Source of the DNA: Albugo candida
Lineage: Eukaryota > Oomycota > Peronosporomycetes > Albuginales
NCBI GenBank assembly: GCA_040437565.1
Contig: JBDOQK010000020.1
Location: 1 to 64,000, forward strand
Direction: 5' to 3'
Length of the DNA: 64,000 nucleotides
Shown: piece after piece, positions 22,128-32,948 of the stretch
Layout: the number at the start of each line of letters is the position of its first letter
Numbering within the stretch: position 1 is the stretch's first letter
Program-made: the position numbers and the translations under genes
Notes under the pieces: model-generated
The model's database searches: none
What the model was told of the DNA's origin: nothing
The model's input: only the letters and a program-made list of their open reading frames with translations

Positions 22128-23441
22128 CAGAATTTCGTCATTCTGACTCCATTCGTTCATATCAAATCGAAGCCCCTTCACAATCTTTGATATTTTATCA
22201 GGTCGTGTACATTTTGAGGCACAAAACTCCAACAGCCATAATGCAAATTGTTTAGCAAACAGGTTGCTACCTGTCACGTCCGCAGAAAATCGTAATGCAG
22301 TTTCTATCTCAGTCACAACTGTTTGCACAGTACTTTTACAAATATTGTGCGTTGTATGAAAATGCAATGAATCCCAAGCAAGTTGTAGACTCTCTGAAGC
22401 GCCTGAGGCCTTGCGAATGTTGCATATACTCTCAATCAGAATCTTACTTGTATCACAAATCAATGTCTCAAAGCAAGATGTTGTATGCGTCTCCTTCCTG
22501 AATGCGAATGCGAGATACTGCTGGATAACAAATCGGCGGTGGTACCATAACGCCTCGTGCTTCGGATACGCCGACAAAAGCTGCGAGATGTACTCGTATT
22601 CAGCCGACAGAATCATTTTTGCGCTCTTCTTCATAACATTTGCTACCCATTCAATTTTCAGCGCCGACGAAACAAGCAGTGCTCTATGATTCCATCCTGA
22701 GCCGTCCATCAAGTGTGATTTGCACCACATATTCATCATTTCCATTTCTTCTTTGATTAGGGTTTGTTGAGCACTTTTGTGCTTATTCATACCAGTAATT
22801 TGCAACCATATCCAATGACGATAGCTCCATGCATGATAATTACGTGGATACCGCTCTGCAATGATCTCACATAGCTCAATTTCCTCCTTTAAATAAGCAA
22901 AGTGTTCCTCTGTCGGTCGACGAGCAGAAAGCCAACGACTGCAACATACGAATTCAATTAACGAGTTCTTCTTGCCAGCAAGAGACTTACCGATAGGCCC
23001 ATGTGTCAATGCTTTTTGGATGGAACAACAACACAAGAGTACAAAATTTCAGCTCCTCATTGAGTGTCAAGTAAGACCGCGCCACAAGCTTTCTTCTGGT
23101 ATTCCAGGCTGAATAAAAATCCGGGCTTATGAGTACAATCGCACGTGTTGCGTTACTCAGTCTGGCAAGGATTGCATCAGGGACTTGAGGTACATTCAGA
23201 TTTGAATTTAAAGAATGAAATTCATCTCGTCCCTCTCTAAAAAGTTGTGGCGCAACTCGTAGTGCGATTGCAAGTTTATGAGAATGTAATTGAAAGGATT
23301 GACTGGCCTCATCAAGTATATAGCCAACTTCGTCGCTAGTTTCAAGATGTCATGAAGCGACTAATTTTATTTGAAGTAATGCAATACTCACATGAGCGGA
23401 TCTTGAGAGAACAATACGGTCAACTGTTCCACATACGCCAT
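22098..23441 (-). CDS. PTAR1-type protein prenyltransferase alpha-repeat protein
   Basis: Exons 23441-23392, 23335-22991 and 22938-22098 with introns of 56 and 52 nt sum to 1,236 nt, 411 aa. The protein repeats the prenyltransferase alpha-subunit (PPTA) motif: DFYSAWNTRRKLV, PKSIDTWAYRRWLS, RNYHAWSYRHWIW, SGWNHRALL and HEALWYHRRFVI. Repeat spacing and divergence from farnesyl/geranylgeranyl transferase alpha suggest PTAR1, the alpha subunit of protein geranylgeranyltransferase type III, which modifies Ykt6-like SNAREs. The choice among alpha subunits is inference. The last 10 codons overlap, tail to tail, the last 10 codons of the RING ligase gene. Confidence 0.88.
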
Positions 23442-23987
23442 TTCGTAAATGTGATTGGATACAAATGCTTCCTAAACAACTCATGTCAATTTTTTTTTTG
23501 ACGAGAAGGCATCCCGGCTGTCTGTCTGCGGATTGAGCTGTCGACGTTTACCCTCTATAGTCAATGTAAATTGGTCTCTAAACCTCCCACATACCAGCAT
23601 CATTATTTGTTCAAGTCGATGGATGCTTGCGATATTCTCCTTCGCCTTTCTGAATGAAATCTGTCATCTTAATAAGACTTGTGTATTCCTGAGCCGCCTT
23701 TGCTCTCGCACACATCTCATTCTTCAAAGCAGTTTCTATGCTCTCTTGCCTGCTATCTAGACTTTCTGCCCTTCATCGTCTATATGTTTTCGACGGTAGC
23801 CTGGCCATATCGTATGACCATCAAAACTAGATTCAGTTTTGCGTGCGATATGCCGATTAGCATGATTGCGCAGGTTGACATTGTCATCTTATCCAAGTTG
23901 AGCATTTTCACAGGATAAGTATACTAGGGAACTTTAGATGTGATATTTTTACACAAAGTGGTCATTGGATCTTGAGAAGGCGTGACC
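23442..23987. promoter_or_regulatory. Divergent promoter region, PTAR1-type/CEP164 genes
   Basis: A 546-bp spacer between divergent starts. It contains only short open frames with no recognisable product. Confidence 0.4.
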
Positions 23988-26900
23988 ATGGATACGAATG
24001 GACAATGTGATAGCATTGTTCTGGAAGAAGAAATAGATCCCAATTATGAACCTTCCGAGAAAGAAGTTATTGAATATGCAACATGGCTTGGGATGAATTT
24101 AGTAGAAGAAAAGGAGCTTTTCTGGATTGCTAGAGAAGGCCTGAAAGCTCCATTACCTGAAAACTGGAAACCTTGTAAAACTACAGACACTGAAGAGATC
24201 TATTACTTTAATTTTTCTAGTGGGGAAAGCACTTGGGAACATCCGTGCGATGAAGTAAGATAAACTCAGACGATGTTGAGAAGCGCCATGTAGGACTAAT
24301 TCTATCGTGATCGTAGTACTATCGGAATTTGTATCAAGAGCACAAGAAAAAGAGCCTTGGATCTAAAATGCGTGAGGTTCAAAAACTATTGAATTTCTTG
24401 TAACAAATTCGTCGAAAAGTACCTCTCTTCGTTTCATAGGAACCGAATGAACGGAAGAAAAAAGAGCAAGAAGATGTTGCCGAACTGCTCGGAAAAAAAG
24501 GAACCAGCAAAAAGAAGAAAAATCTTCCTCGCAAAGCAGTAGAAGCGGGCCGCCCCTCAAAAAATGAGCTCGGAAGTGTCATCGAAAAGAAGCCTCTCGG
24601 AGGTATAAGTAAGGTAATTCACACGTGTCATTTTGATCTCTTATAAGACTTTCTTTAAGATCGTTTTGTAAGCCTGGAAGTCTGGCGCTGCTGCAGAATG
24701 TCGGCAGTTTACATGTAGACATTTATCATTGTACCGATCTCATTTTTATCCATTTTTTGCTTAGAAACTGAGCAGTGTGAGTTCAGCAGCTGAGCTAACA
24801 AGCAGGAAATTACCGAGCAGCGAACATAATGATGTTAGAGATGAACTTCGCGCTGGTCCTTCGATGAACTTCCAGACACTTTCGAAACCTCCATTGATTT
24901 CGTTGAGCTCTCAGAAGGAATCTGCAAGCAATTATAACGGCAAACCCGGGACAACCACGACAAATACAAAAGAGGATATTGAGAGAAAACGAACAAAGTA
25001 TGAAGAGCAAAAGAGAATTCTGAAAGAAGCACATGAGAAGACTCTTGTAGACATGAATCATTCCCATCAAGAACAGCTTGAAAAATGTAGCATCGGATTT
25101 CGACAGGAGATCAGAATCATGCAGGAAGAGCAAGAGAGGGAATACAAAAGTAGCAAAGCAGAATATGAAAGGAAACGAAACGTGATGGAAAACGAGATGG
25201 ATAGAAATGAAAATGCGCTTTCACTTGAAAGAAAAGAAAAGATAAAACGTATAGAAACAGAAACTCAGTTTGTGACATCAGTCAAGAAAAATGAATTGCA
25301 GAAGACTATTGAAAAACTCGAAAGAGAGCAGAAAACGTTTCTGACAAATTTACAAGAAAAGTTTGAGAAGGAGAGATGTGACTGTATAAGTGACATACAG
25401 CGGAAACGTCAAGAGCTCACGAATGAGCTCGAGGACACAAAAGATACCCAAACTTTGCGGGAAGAAAATGAAGCTTTGCGACGGGATTTAGGATTTCTCG
25501 GAGAAGAAATAGGCGCATTGAAAGATGAACGTGAGACTTTGCTTGCAGAAATGAAGAAGCTTCAAGACAGTACTTCTCAGAAAGAGTATCAAGCACAAGA
25601 ACGGAGTCCTTCTACCTTCGATAAACACACCTGCACCAATTGTGAAAATTCGACTCGGATGTGCCAAGAATGGCAAGCTAAATACAATGATTCGATAGAA
25701 ACGATCGATAAGCTTAGGGATCAGATATCCGCCTTACAGAGACATTTGACCGCAGCAAACGAGCAGATAAGTGCAGCCGATGCAAACGTCTCGGAAGGCG
25801 GCATATCAATTGTAGAAGAATCCAAAAATTTGCAGCAAATCCCCAGTGACTGGAGTATACAGTTGGCGAGTTTACAAGAACAGCTCGAGAGAAAAGAACG
25901 AGCGCTAGAGGAGGAGATAAAGAAGAACAAAAAATATGGAAACAATGACCAACTTGAAATAGTGGCGAGTAAGCGATTGCTAGATGCGCAAAACAAAATC
26001 ACTATGCTAAGCGATCAAGTGGAAGGTGCAAGCAAATGGAAGGAAGAAACGGAGAAAAAAATGAACGAGATCAATGATGAAAGAAGACAATCAGAGATGC
26101 AACAAGATCATGAGATGAGAAAAGCCCAACAGAGAATTGAGTGCCTTACAGATCAGCTCTCTGTCGAGCGCGAAGCGCGGAAAAATGCTGATAGCTCGAT
26201 CTCCGAACTGAATACAGAGATCGGTAGTTTCAAAGCATCAACGATAAAAGCTAAAGAGGATGTTGATGCACAGAAAAGACTGATTGAGGATCTAGAAAGA
26301 GAACGAAATCTTTTATTGCAGAGGTTGGGTTCACAAAATCGATGTACTGGAGAGGATACCGAAGCGACAGAAAGCTTGTTCTCAGTAGTAGAGAAACAGA
26401 AGGGGCAAGTGGATCGTCTAGAGGCGCTGATAAAATCACATAACGAAGAAAAGAATGACTTGATCAAGCAGATAGAAGCTTTGAATGGAGAAGTTGACCA
26501 AGTTACAATTCGGCTCCGAGAAGCGGAAGCCGATAAAGACCGTGAAATACTTAGAGGAAAACAAAAAGAAGCTGAGTTGGAGAATTTACACGCACGGCTT
26601 CAGGTTACAGAATCTGAGATTATTGATGTACGAAAAGACTTGCAAAAATCCATGATCGATTCCATAGAATACAAAGCACAATTAAATCGATTAGGTAATT
26701 CGGAACGAATGCTTCAGGAAAAGCTTGCATTTATGAGCCAAAATCACGAAGATTGGGAAGAACAGAAACGATCTTTAGAGCATGAGTTAGGCTCAAGTCG
26801 TAAAGAACTACGAGCAAAATGCATTCTTCTCGATGACCAACAAAATCGCTTCAATGAATTGTGCAACGAGAAAGAGATGCTTCAACAACAACTGGATGAG

Positions 26901-29900
26901 GTGAGTTCTCGGTCGGGTAAAACAAGGAATACAACAATGACGATATTGGATGGTGAAAAATGGAGTGCTGAAGAGATAGAAAGAGCCAGATTATTGCAGT
27001 CTCAACTTGCTGACTCGGAGATGCGAATCAACCTTTTGGAACAAGATAGAGCAAATCGGGCTGAGAAACAAAGGGAATTGACTCAGAAGTATTTTGAGGC
27101 AGAGAATAAAGTGAGAGACTTGGAGGACGATAAACAGAATTTACATTCCGATTCGCACAAGCTGAAGTTGGAAGTTGCAAAATGGAAAGATAAAGCCGAA
27201 CAAGCAGATAAAGAATGTGCTGCGCTGAATGCAAAGCTGATGGAGTTGCAACTTGAGAAAGAGACATTAGAATTCACTTCACAGAACCTGTTAGAAACTG
27301 AAAGGAGAAACCTTAAGGTCTCCACAACTTTGCAAAACACCATAGAAACACTGGAAAAGCAGCTACAAGATCTCATACAGCAGCTGTTTGATGAAAAAAC
27401 TGCTGGACGATCAACTGCAGTGGAGTTACATGGGTCTAATAACCGATGTAAACGGCTAGAGAATGAATTGCTACACTCACAAGAACGCAACAAACAGCTT
27501 GAACATGAGCGAAATGATTTTGAAAGTAAATATAAAGCCCAAGAAAAGGAGAACCGCGTGTTGGAGAATCATACAAGAAGTATGCAATCAGACGCACACG
27601 ATTGCGAATCAAAGATCAAACTACTTGAAGACACTTCGGCAGCCTCAATGGAGAAAGTTAAATTGCTCGAAGCTGAAGTACTCGAGCAGCAGACAAAGTG
27701 TAAGAAGGAACGGGAAGATAAAGAATGCGCAATTCGAAAAATAGAAACTGAGAAAATGGAGCTTGAAGAGGTAGTGATATCTTGCAAGCGTCGAGCTGAA
27801 CTATCAGAGTCCAGGGCTAATGAGGTTGATTCAGCGGTCTTACGTGCAGACTTTCAATCGACTATGAAGCTACAACAGCTTCAAAATGCACTAGAAGCTT
27901 CAAATTTCGCTCGAACATCTTTAGAAAACAAGAATCGAGTATTGGCAACGGATTTAGTATCCTACAAAGAATCAGTCAAGTCTGCCAGTGTAGAGATCGC
28001 ACAAACCAAAGAAAAATTGGATTCGGTAACAAAGGAGAACAGAGAGCTGCAAGAAACGTTGTTGATGATCAATACCATGAAAACGCAATCAGAGGCGTCA
28101 GTTTTGCGAACTTTCGATGAAATTCAGTTGCAACATTTGTCGACAAATCAGGACGTCACTCTAGTCAAGTCACATCTCGCTGACGTGAATACATCCGAGC
28201 TTGAGTCCCATCTGGCGGATGTTACAACCAAGCTCGAAAATGCTAATAGGCGAGCAGCAGTAATGGAAGATCGCTGCAAGCATCAGACCATAACGATCGA
28301 ATCATTGCATGTTGAGATATCATCTTTACGCTCCAGTCTACAGAAGCTTCATTTGTCGGCTATGGAAGCATTACCGTCAATAGAACGGATGGAGTATGAG
28401 CATAAAAAACGACTTTTAAGGATGGAATATCAAACCCAACTTGGTGCATTTCAAGAACGAGAAGAACAAGCTTTCATCAGAAACAAAGCTCGGTCACGAG
28501 CTAAGTATGAAAAAGAATTGGATGAACTGATCGCTGACTTAGAGAGACAAAAGGAACAACGGATGCAGCATGAACAAGACCTGTGCATGCAATTAATTCA
28601 GCAATTACGAGAACAACACAACATCCGTCTGAAAGAAATCAAACGACAATGGAAAAATGAGTCTCGAGCTTTGGAAAATGAAAGGAAAATCAAAGACAGA
28701 GAACACGTGGATAAAATCTCTCGACAACTTCGACAAGAAAACGATGAAGCGAGTTCTTCTATTCGAGAACAAAAGCGGCACCTGAGAGAGCAAATGCTGG
28801 ATCAACAAGAAAATGCAATTGAAGGCGACCATTTGACTGACTTTTTCCGCTCAGCTCCAGCTGAAAAGCATTCACTGTCACTCCAGCCGGATAAAATGGC
28901 TGCTACATCTCGCAGAGGAAATAAGTATCAAAATGTCAGTCGAAAGTGGCAAAGACGTATCAAAGTAGAGCGCGCTCTTATCCAAAGAGCTTCAAAGATT
29001 GCATCCAGAGAGCGGGATAATCTGAGTCACCAACACGAAAATTTAAGGAATGAGAAGAAGAAATGGCGTCAGGATGCTGCCTCATGCCATAGTGCACACG
29101 ACCGATTAATGTTACAGGAGATGAAGAATATTATTGATCAGGTACAAAGAAGAATATATCTCACATCCCATTTCTTTTATATACCGCTCTTTCTAGAATG
29201 CATTGAATTATAATATGAGCATCAGACGCCTTCGAGATATGGAAAATCGTATCCATCATCGTCAACAATGTGTCCGCCAAATGGAGAAAACAGGTCTGAT
29301 CGTAATTCCCTCTTCTATTACATTTCAAAACCAAATTTTATTCTGTTAGTTGAACGGCTTGCAAACACTTGGAGTACAAAGCACGATAGAGTTCCGAAAG
29401 TCCCGGTTTTGAAGACATTTAGTGAGACGGAAGAAGATGTAGAATGTGACATGTATGAAGAATCTATACCATCAGATGAGGATGCTTACCATTCAGATAG
29501 CTCTGACTTGGAAACGAATCAAAATGATTCGACAGTGAGTGCAATAATTCGAAAACTAGAGCGTATTGACGAGAAATTGCTTGCCGGAGATAAGAAAACT
29601 CCACAAGCTTCTTTTTTTTCCTCGACAATTGGCAACCAGCTACATCTGTCGAATTCGCTCGATGCCCACCGGATGCCACTGTCTCGTGAAGGAAACTCTG
29701 TCTCATCAGGAGCATTACCAAGATCGATGAACGGGCTGCCAAGACAAGATAATCCAAGCTGGGCGATTGCTCCACAAGGTAATTGGAACTGCGCGAGATA
29801 TCCAGTGTTCGCACAACCTGCTTGGAACCAAATGCACGCCACATCGTTTCCTTTTTGCCCAAACTCATCAAATGAACGATTCTCAGGTTTGACTTCTTAC

Positions 29901-30065
29901 CATCGACAGATCAACAACTGGGCCCAAGGACGCCAAAAGGTTCAGCGTGCGGCCAAAAAACAAGCGGCATGGCTTTCGAATTTGTCAAAAGAAATACAAG
30001 AGTATAAAACCAACACAAATCTCAGAAATTTTGAGAAAAATACGCTGCTGGACGAATCAATTTGA
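23988..30065 (+). CDS. CEP164 homologue (basal-body distal appendage protein)
   Basis: Six exons (23988-24254, 24317-24376, 24440-24613, 24765-29141, 29197-29293, 29350-30065) sum to 5,691 nt, 1,896 aa, longer than human CEP164 (1,460 aa). The N-terminus matches CEP164 closely: NYEPSEKEVIEYA, LFWIAREGLKAPLP, then a WW domain (about 54-87) YYFNFSSGESTWEHPCDE. A Lys-rich basic linker follows. Residues about 190-1,480 are almost continuous coiled coil rich in Glu, Lys, Gln and Arg; the C-terminus is Ser-rich and less ordered. CEP164 sits on distal appendages of the mother centriole and lets the basal body dock for flagellum assembly, which fits a zoospore-forming oomycete. Intron 3 (24614-24764, 151 nt) is much longer than the others and could hide a microexon. 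Its stop lies 20 bp from the next gene's stop. Confidence 0.93.
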
Positions 30066-30085
30066 GCAAAATATTCACAATATAC

Positions 30086-31039
30086 TTAGCTTTCTAAAGC
30101 TTTACCAACAGCGGAATCAGATTTGGATCGAGAATGTTGCTGATGACAAACGAAACCAACACGTGGTGTTGGGTATGCTGGCTGCATAAGCTCAGATATA
30201 TCCATTTCTTTTCCTCCTAGCTGAATCACTTGTTGCGATACCTCTAGTATCGTTTCTCGAATTTTCGCTTTGAAAGCAATAAAATATTTCTTATCGGATA
30301 GTCCGTGTTGATACTTGAGTCGTTTGTATACCTCCCAAGGCACATCTTGACTTTCGATATCTTCTGGTTCTGTGCTTTCATACTGTAGCCTCAAACTTTT
30401 TTGCTGGTAATCTTCGGCGAGAACAGATTCATTGCGACTACAAAAAGCTTAAGGATCTTGTCATACATCACAGCAGACAATAATTACGCGCTATAAACCA
30501 TCGCAAGGCTATTAAACGTTTCCGCAACTTTACTTCCTTTTTCTCCGTAATGATTGATACGAGATTCCAGAGCACGTGTTAGGTGTTGCAAGGCGATGTC
30601 AAGGACTCCATGAAGGCGATATGTAGTGCCCAAATCTTGCAATGTTTGTCCGACTAATTCTTCTGCAAGTATTCCTTAGGAAATCATGCATTTATATTGG
30701 ATTCAGTAACTGACCAGGACCAAATTTCTCATGGATCACGAGACGTCGGTGCAGAAGCGCAAGAGCTTTTTCATAGGCGCCAGTCATGTTGTACAGAAGC
30801 GCTAATTGCCCCAAATTGTCGGAGACATTCCATTCAACTAATGCAGGAGACAGTATGATGCAAATGACATAAAACACAATTAAGTAGACAGACATTCGCC
30901 ATACTGAAGTTCTTGCTTATGCAGCAGCTTTTCTTGGTGTGCAATTGCCTGGAAAAAATTGTTAGCAAATACTGCATTAGAGATTACAAACAATAGCTAC
31001 CGCTAGCACTAAATCTTTTTTGACATTGGGCGGAGTCAT
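30086..31039 (-). CDS. Small TPR-repeat protein
   Basis: Five exons (31039-31001, 30948-30894, 30837-30715, 30674-30488, 30437-30086) with introns of 40-56 nt sum to 756 nt, 251 aa. At least two tetratricopeptide-like repeats are visible: SDNLGQLALLYNMTGAYEKA with LALLHRRL, and GQTLQDLGTTYRLHGVLDIA with LQHLTRALES, followed by a partial third (AETFNSLAMVY). These form a helical scaffold for protein binding; the spacing resembles kinesin-light-chain-type TPRs with about 42-residue units. The C-terminal 110 residues have no recognisable domain. No signal peptide. Function unknown. Its start lies 72 bp downstream of the DHRS12-type gene on the same strand and its stop is 20 bp from CEP164. Confidence 0.78.
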
Positions 31040-31111
31040 TTTCGTCGCTTTGGATTGGATAGTAGAGAACCCGCTTTTACATGGAGACAAATCGAAACGC
31101 ACAAACAGTTT

Positions 31112-32113
31112 TTATTCTGTTTTCCAATCGTATATTTCTTGGCAGCTTTTCCAGAGTTGATCACGTTCTTGTTCGGTACAGGAAGTGAACGCTAAGGGAA
31201 AATCTGTTTCGATAGGATTTCGGTCCAGCCAAAAAGTTCCATTTTCATGCGCTTTAGGCTCATCAGAAATTGCAAGCCAAACCGCGGTATCGGCGCCTTG
31301 CTTTTGGTCCCGCATCATATTTCTGTGCCATTTCTCGAATGAAGGTAAGGATGAAGTAACACCGGGAGTTTTTGCCCATCCAGGATGCATCGAGTAAAAC
31401 ATAACTCCTGTGTGTCCAGCGATATCTACCCATTTTCGCGTGAGTTCGACTTGAGCGCGTTTCGCAAGGGAGTACGCGATATTCCCATCATACTCTGATC
31501 CAGTTCTTGTGGTCCCTTTAATATCTGTAGAGTCAAGTTTCACCAGATACTGCCCACCTGATGAGATATTCACAACACGACCATTTGGAGCTTCTTTTAA
31601 AAGTGGTAACATCAATGCGGTTAACAGAAAGGATCCTCCTAACGCCACTGCCATCGTTTTTTCGATTCCGTCCGCTGTTCGATTCTCCTTCTGAAATAGA
31701 GCACCAGCATTATTGATTAGACCGTCGAGCTTTAAGTGCTTTGTAGCAAAGGATGCTGCAAATGAACGTATGCTCTCTGTATCACTCATATCTGCAATAT
31801 GGATCTCCACTGATGGCTCAAATTCTTCCGATTTAATATCATCGATTAATTCTTTTCTCGCTTTCTGTGCACGCTGAGGATCACGACATAGCATATGCAC
31901 AGTAGCCATTCGCTTTGTTAATTCGAACGCAATGGCAAACCCAATTCCAGAGTTTGCACCTGTGACAATATAATGTCTCCCGCGGAGATCATTCTTTGTC
32001 GCGATATTAGGATCTTTCCATTGACGTCTCGAGCGCTCATATCCACCAGACCCATACTTTCGGAGTCCCTCAATGTACCATTGTGATGCAGCGATTCCAC
32101 CAAATCGAACCAT
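31112..32113 (-). CDS. Short-chain dehydrogenase/reductase, DHRS12-type
   Basis: A single-exon 333-aa protein. The N-terminal WYIEGLRKYGSGGYE is typical of DHRS12 (SDR family member 12). The Rossmann cofactor motif TGANSGIG is at 51-58, NNAG at 134-137, the catalytic Ser within ISSGG (about 183-187), and the YxxxK motif as YSLAK (Tyr214, Lys218). The active-site Asn that DHRS12 relatives have in an ANTLG-like motif appears as Ala here (VALGG, about 156-160), so catalysis may be altered. The substrate is unknown in the family. It is divergent from the ubiquitin E2-variant gene with only 177 bp between starts. Confidence 0.92.
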   Translation of the reverse strand: MVRFGGIAASQWYIEGLRKYGSGGYERSRRQWKDPNIATKNDLRGRHYIVTGANSGIGFAIAFELTKRMATVHMLCRDPQRAQKARKELIDDIKSEEFEPSVEIHIADMSDTESIRSFAASFATKHLKLDGLINNAGALFQKENRTADGIEKTMAVALGGSFLLTALMLPLLKEAPNGRVVNISSGGQYLVKLDSTDIKGTTRTGSEYDGNIAYSLAKRAQVELTRKWVDIAGHTGVMFYSMHPGWAKTPGVTSSLPSFEKWHRNMMRDQKQGADTAVWLAISDEPKAHENGTFWLDRNPIETDFPLAFTSCTEQERDQLWKSCQEIYDWKTE

Positions 32114-32290
32114 TGTTCTCTCACAATCAGCCTCGCGTCCAATTGGCTATTTATTGTAATAGAAATACTGCAACAATTCTACGCGGTGCCCCCTTACAAT
32201 CGAGTGTACATTGGTTTCATCGTCGTTATATTCTCAGATTCTGCCATTCGTCTCGGGCGCTATATAGTATTCCTATAGCATACACGTACT

Positions 32291-32856
32291 ATGGCTAAAC
32301 CAAACTCCGAAGTGATCGGTGCGTATTGTTATCGTACTTGTTCTTGGTCAAAGTCTTAATGGATAAACGTATACTTTATTGTCAAGTTCCTCGGAATTTT
32401 AAACTTTTAGAGGAATTAGAGAGCAGTGAAAAAGGAAGAGGAGATATGAGTATTTCGTATGGTTTGGAGCATGCGGATGACATTTTCTTAACGAATTGGA
32501 TTGGCACGATACTTGGACCGGCTGGGGTACGTGCGGGTAGCGCTAGCATTTTTCTGCAATGTGATTTATAATTCAAGAAAATGCTGTAGACATGTCATGA
32601 TGGTCGTCTGTACAGCCTCAGGATTCACTGCAGCGAGCATTATCCACAAATACCACCGGATGTGTCATTCACCAGCCGCATTAATATGAGCTGTGTGGAC
32701 GCTCAGTCGGGTCGAGTGGATCCTAGACGAGTTGCAGTACTCGCTAATTGGAATAGATGCAGTGGTATTGAGCAAGTTCTTGTCGCACTGAGGTCGGAAA
32801 TGGGATCCGCAATGAACAAGAGACTTCCACAACCACCTGAAGGTTCATCATTTTAG
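32291..32856 (+). CDS. Ubiquitin E2 variant, Mms2/Uev1 type
   Basis: Three exons (32291-32318, 32387-32526, 32590-32856), introns 68 and 63 nt, 435 nt in total, 144 aa, matching Mms2/Uev1 length. Family sequence: [62 protein letters not shown], and the terminal LPQPPEG. As in all UEVs the E2 HPN motif is absent and there is no catalytic cysteine in the usual context. UEVs pair with Ubc13 to make Lys63-linked ubiquitin chains in DNA-damage tolerance and signalling. The first exon carries only nine codons and one base. Confidence 0.95.
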
Positions 32857-32948
32857 AACTCTTGAGTTGAATACAAAGTTATCTTTTCACTAGATTTGTT
32901 TTCGTCCAAGCAACTTCAAGACGGCCTCATATTCCTTATACTGACCAA
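32857..32948. other. Short convergent spacer
   Basis: Only 92 bp separate the stop codons of the E2 variant and the F-box/ankyrin gene. Confidence 0.5.

Noticed and set aside
24835-28832. Many minus-strand open frames opposite CEP164
   Set aside because: They are shadows of a long coiled-coil frame rich in GAA/AAG codons; Ser/Phe/Leu-rich composition betrays them.
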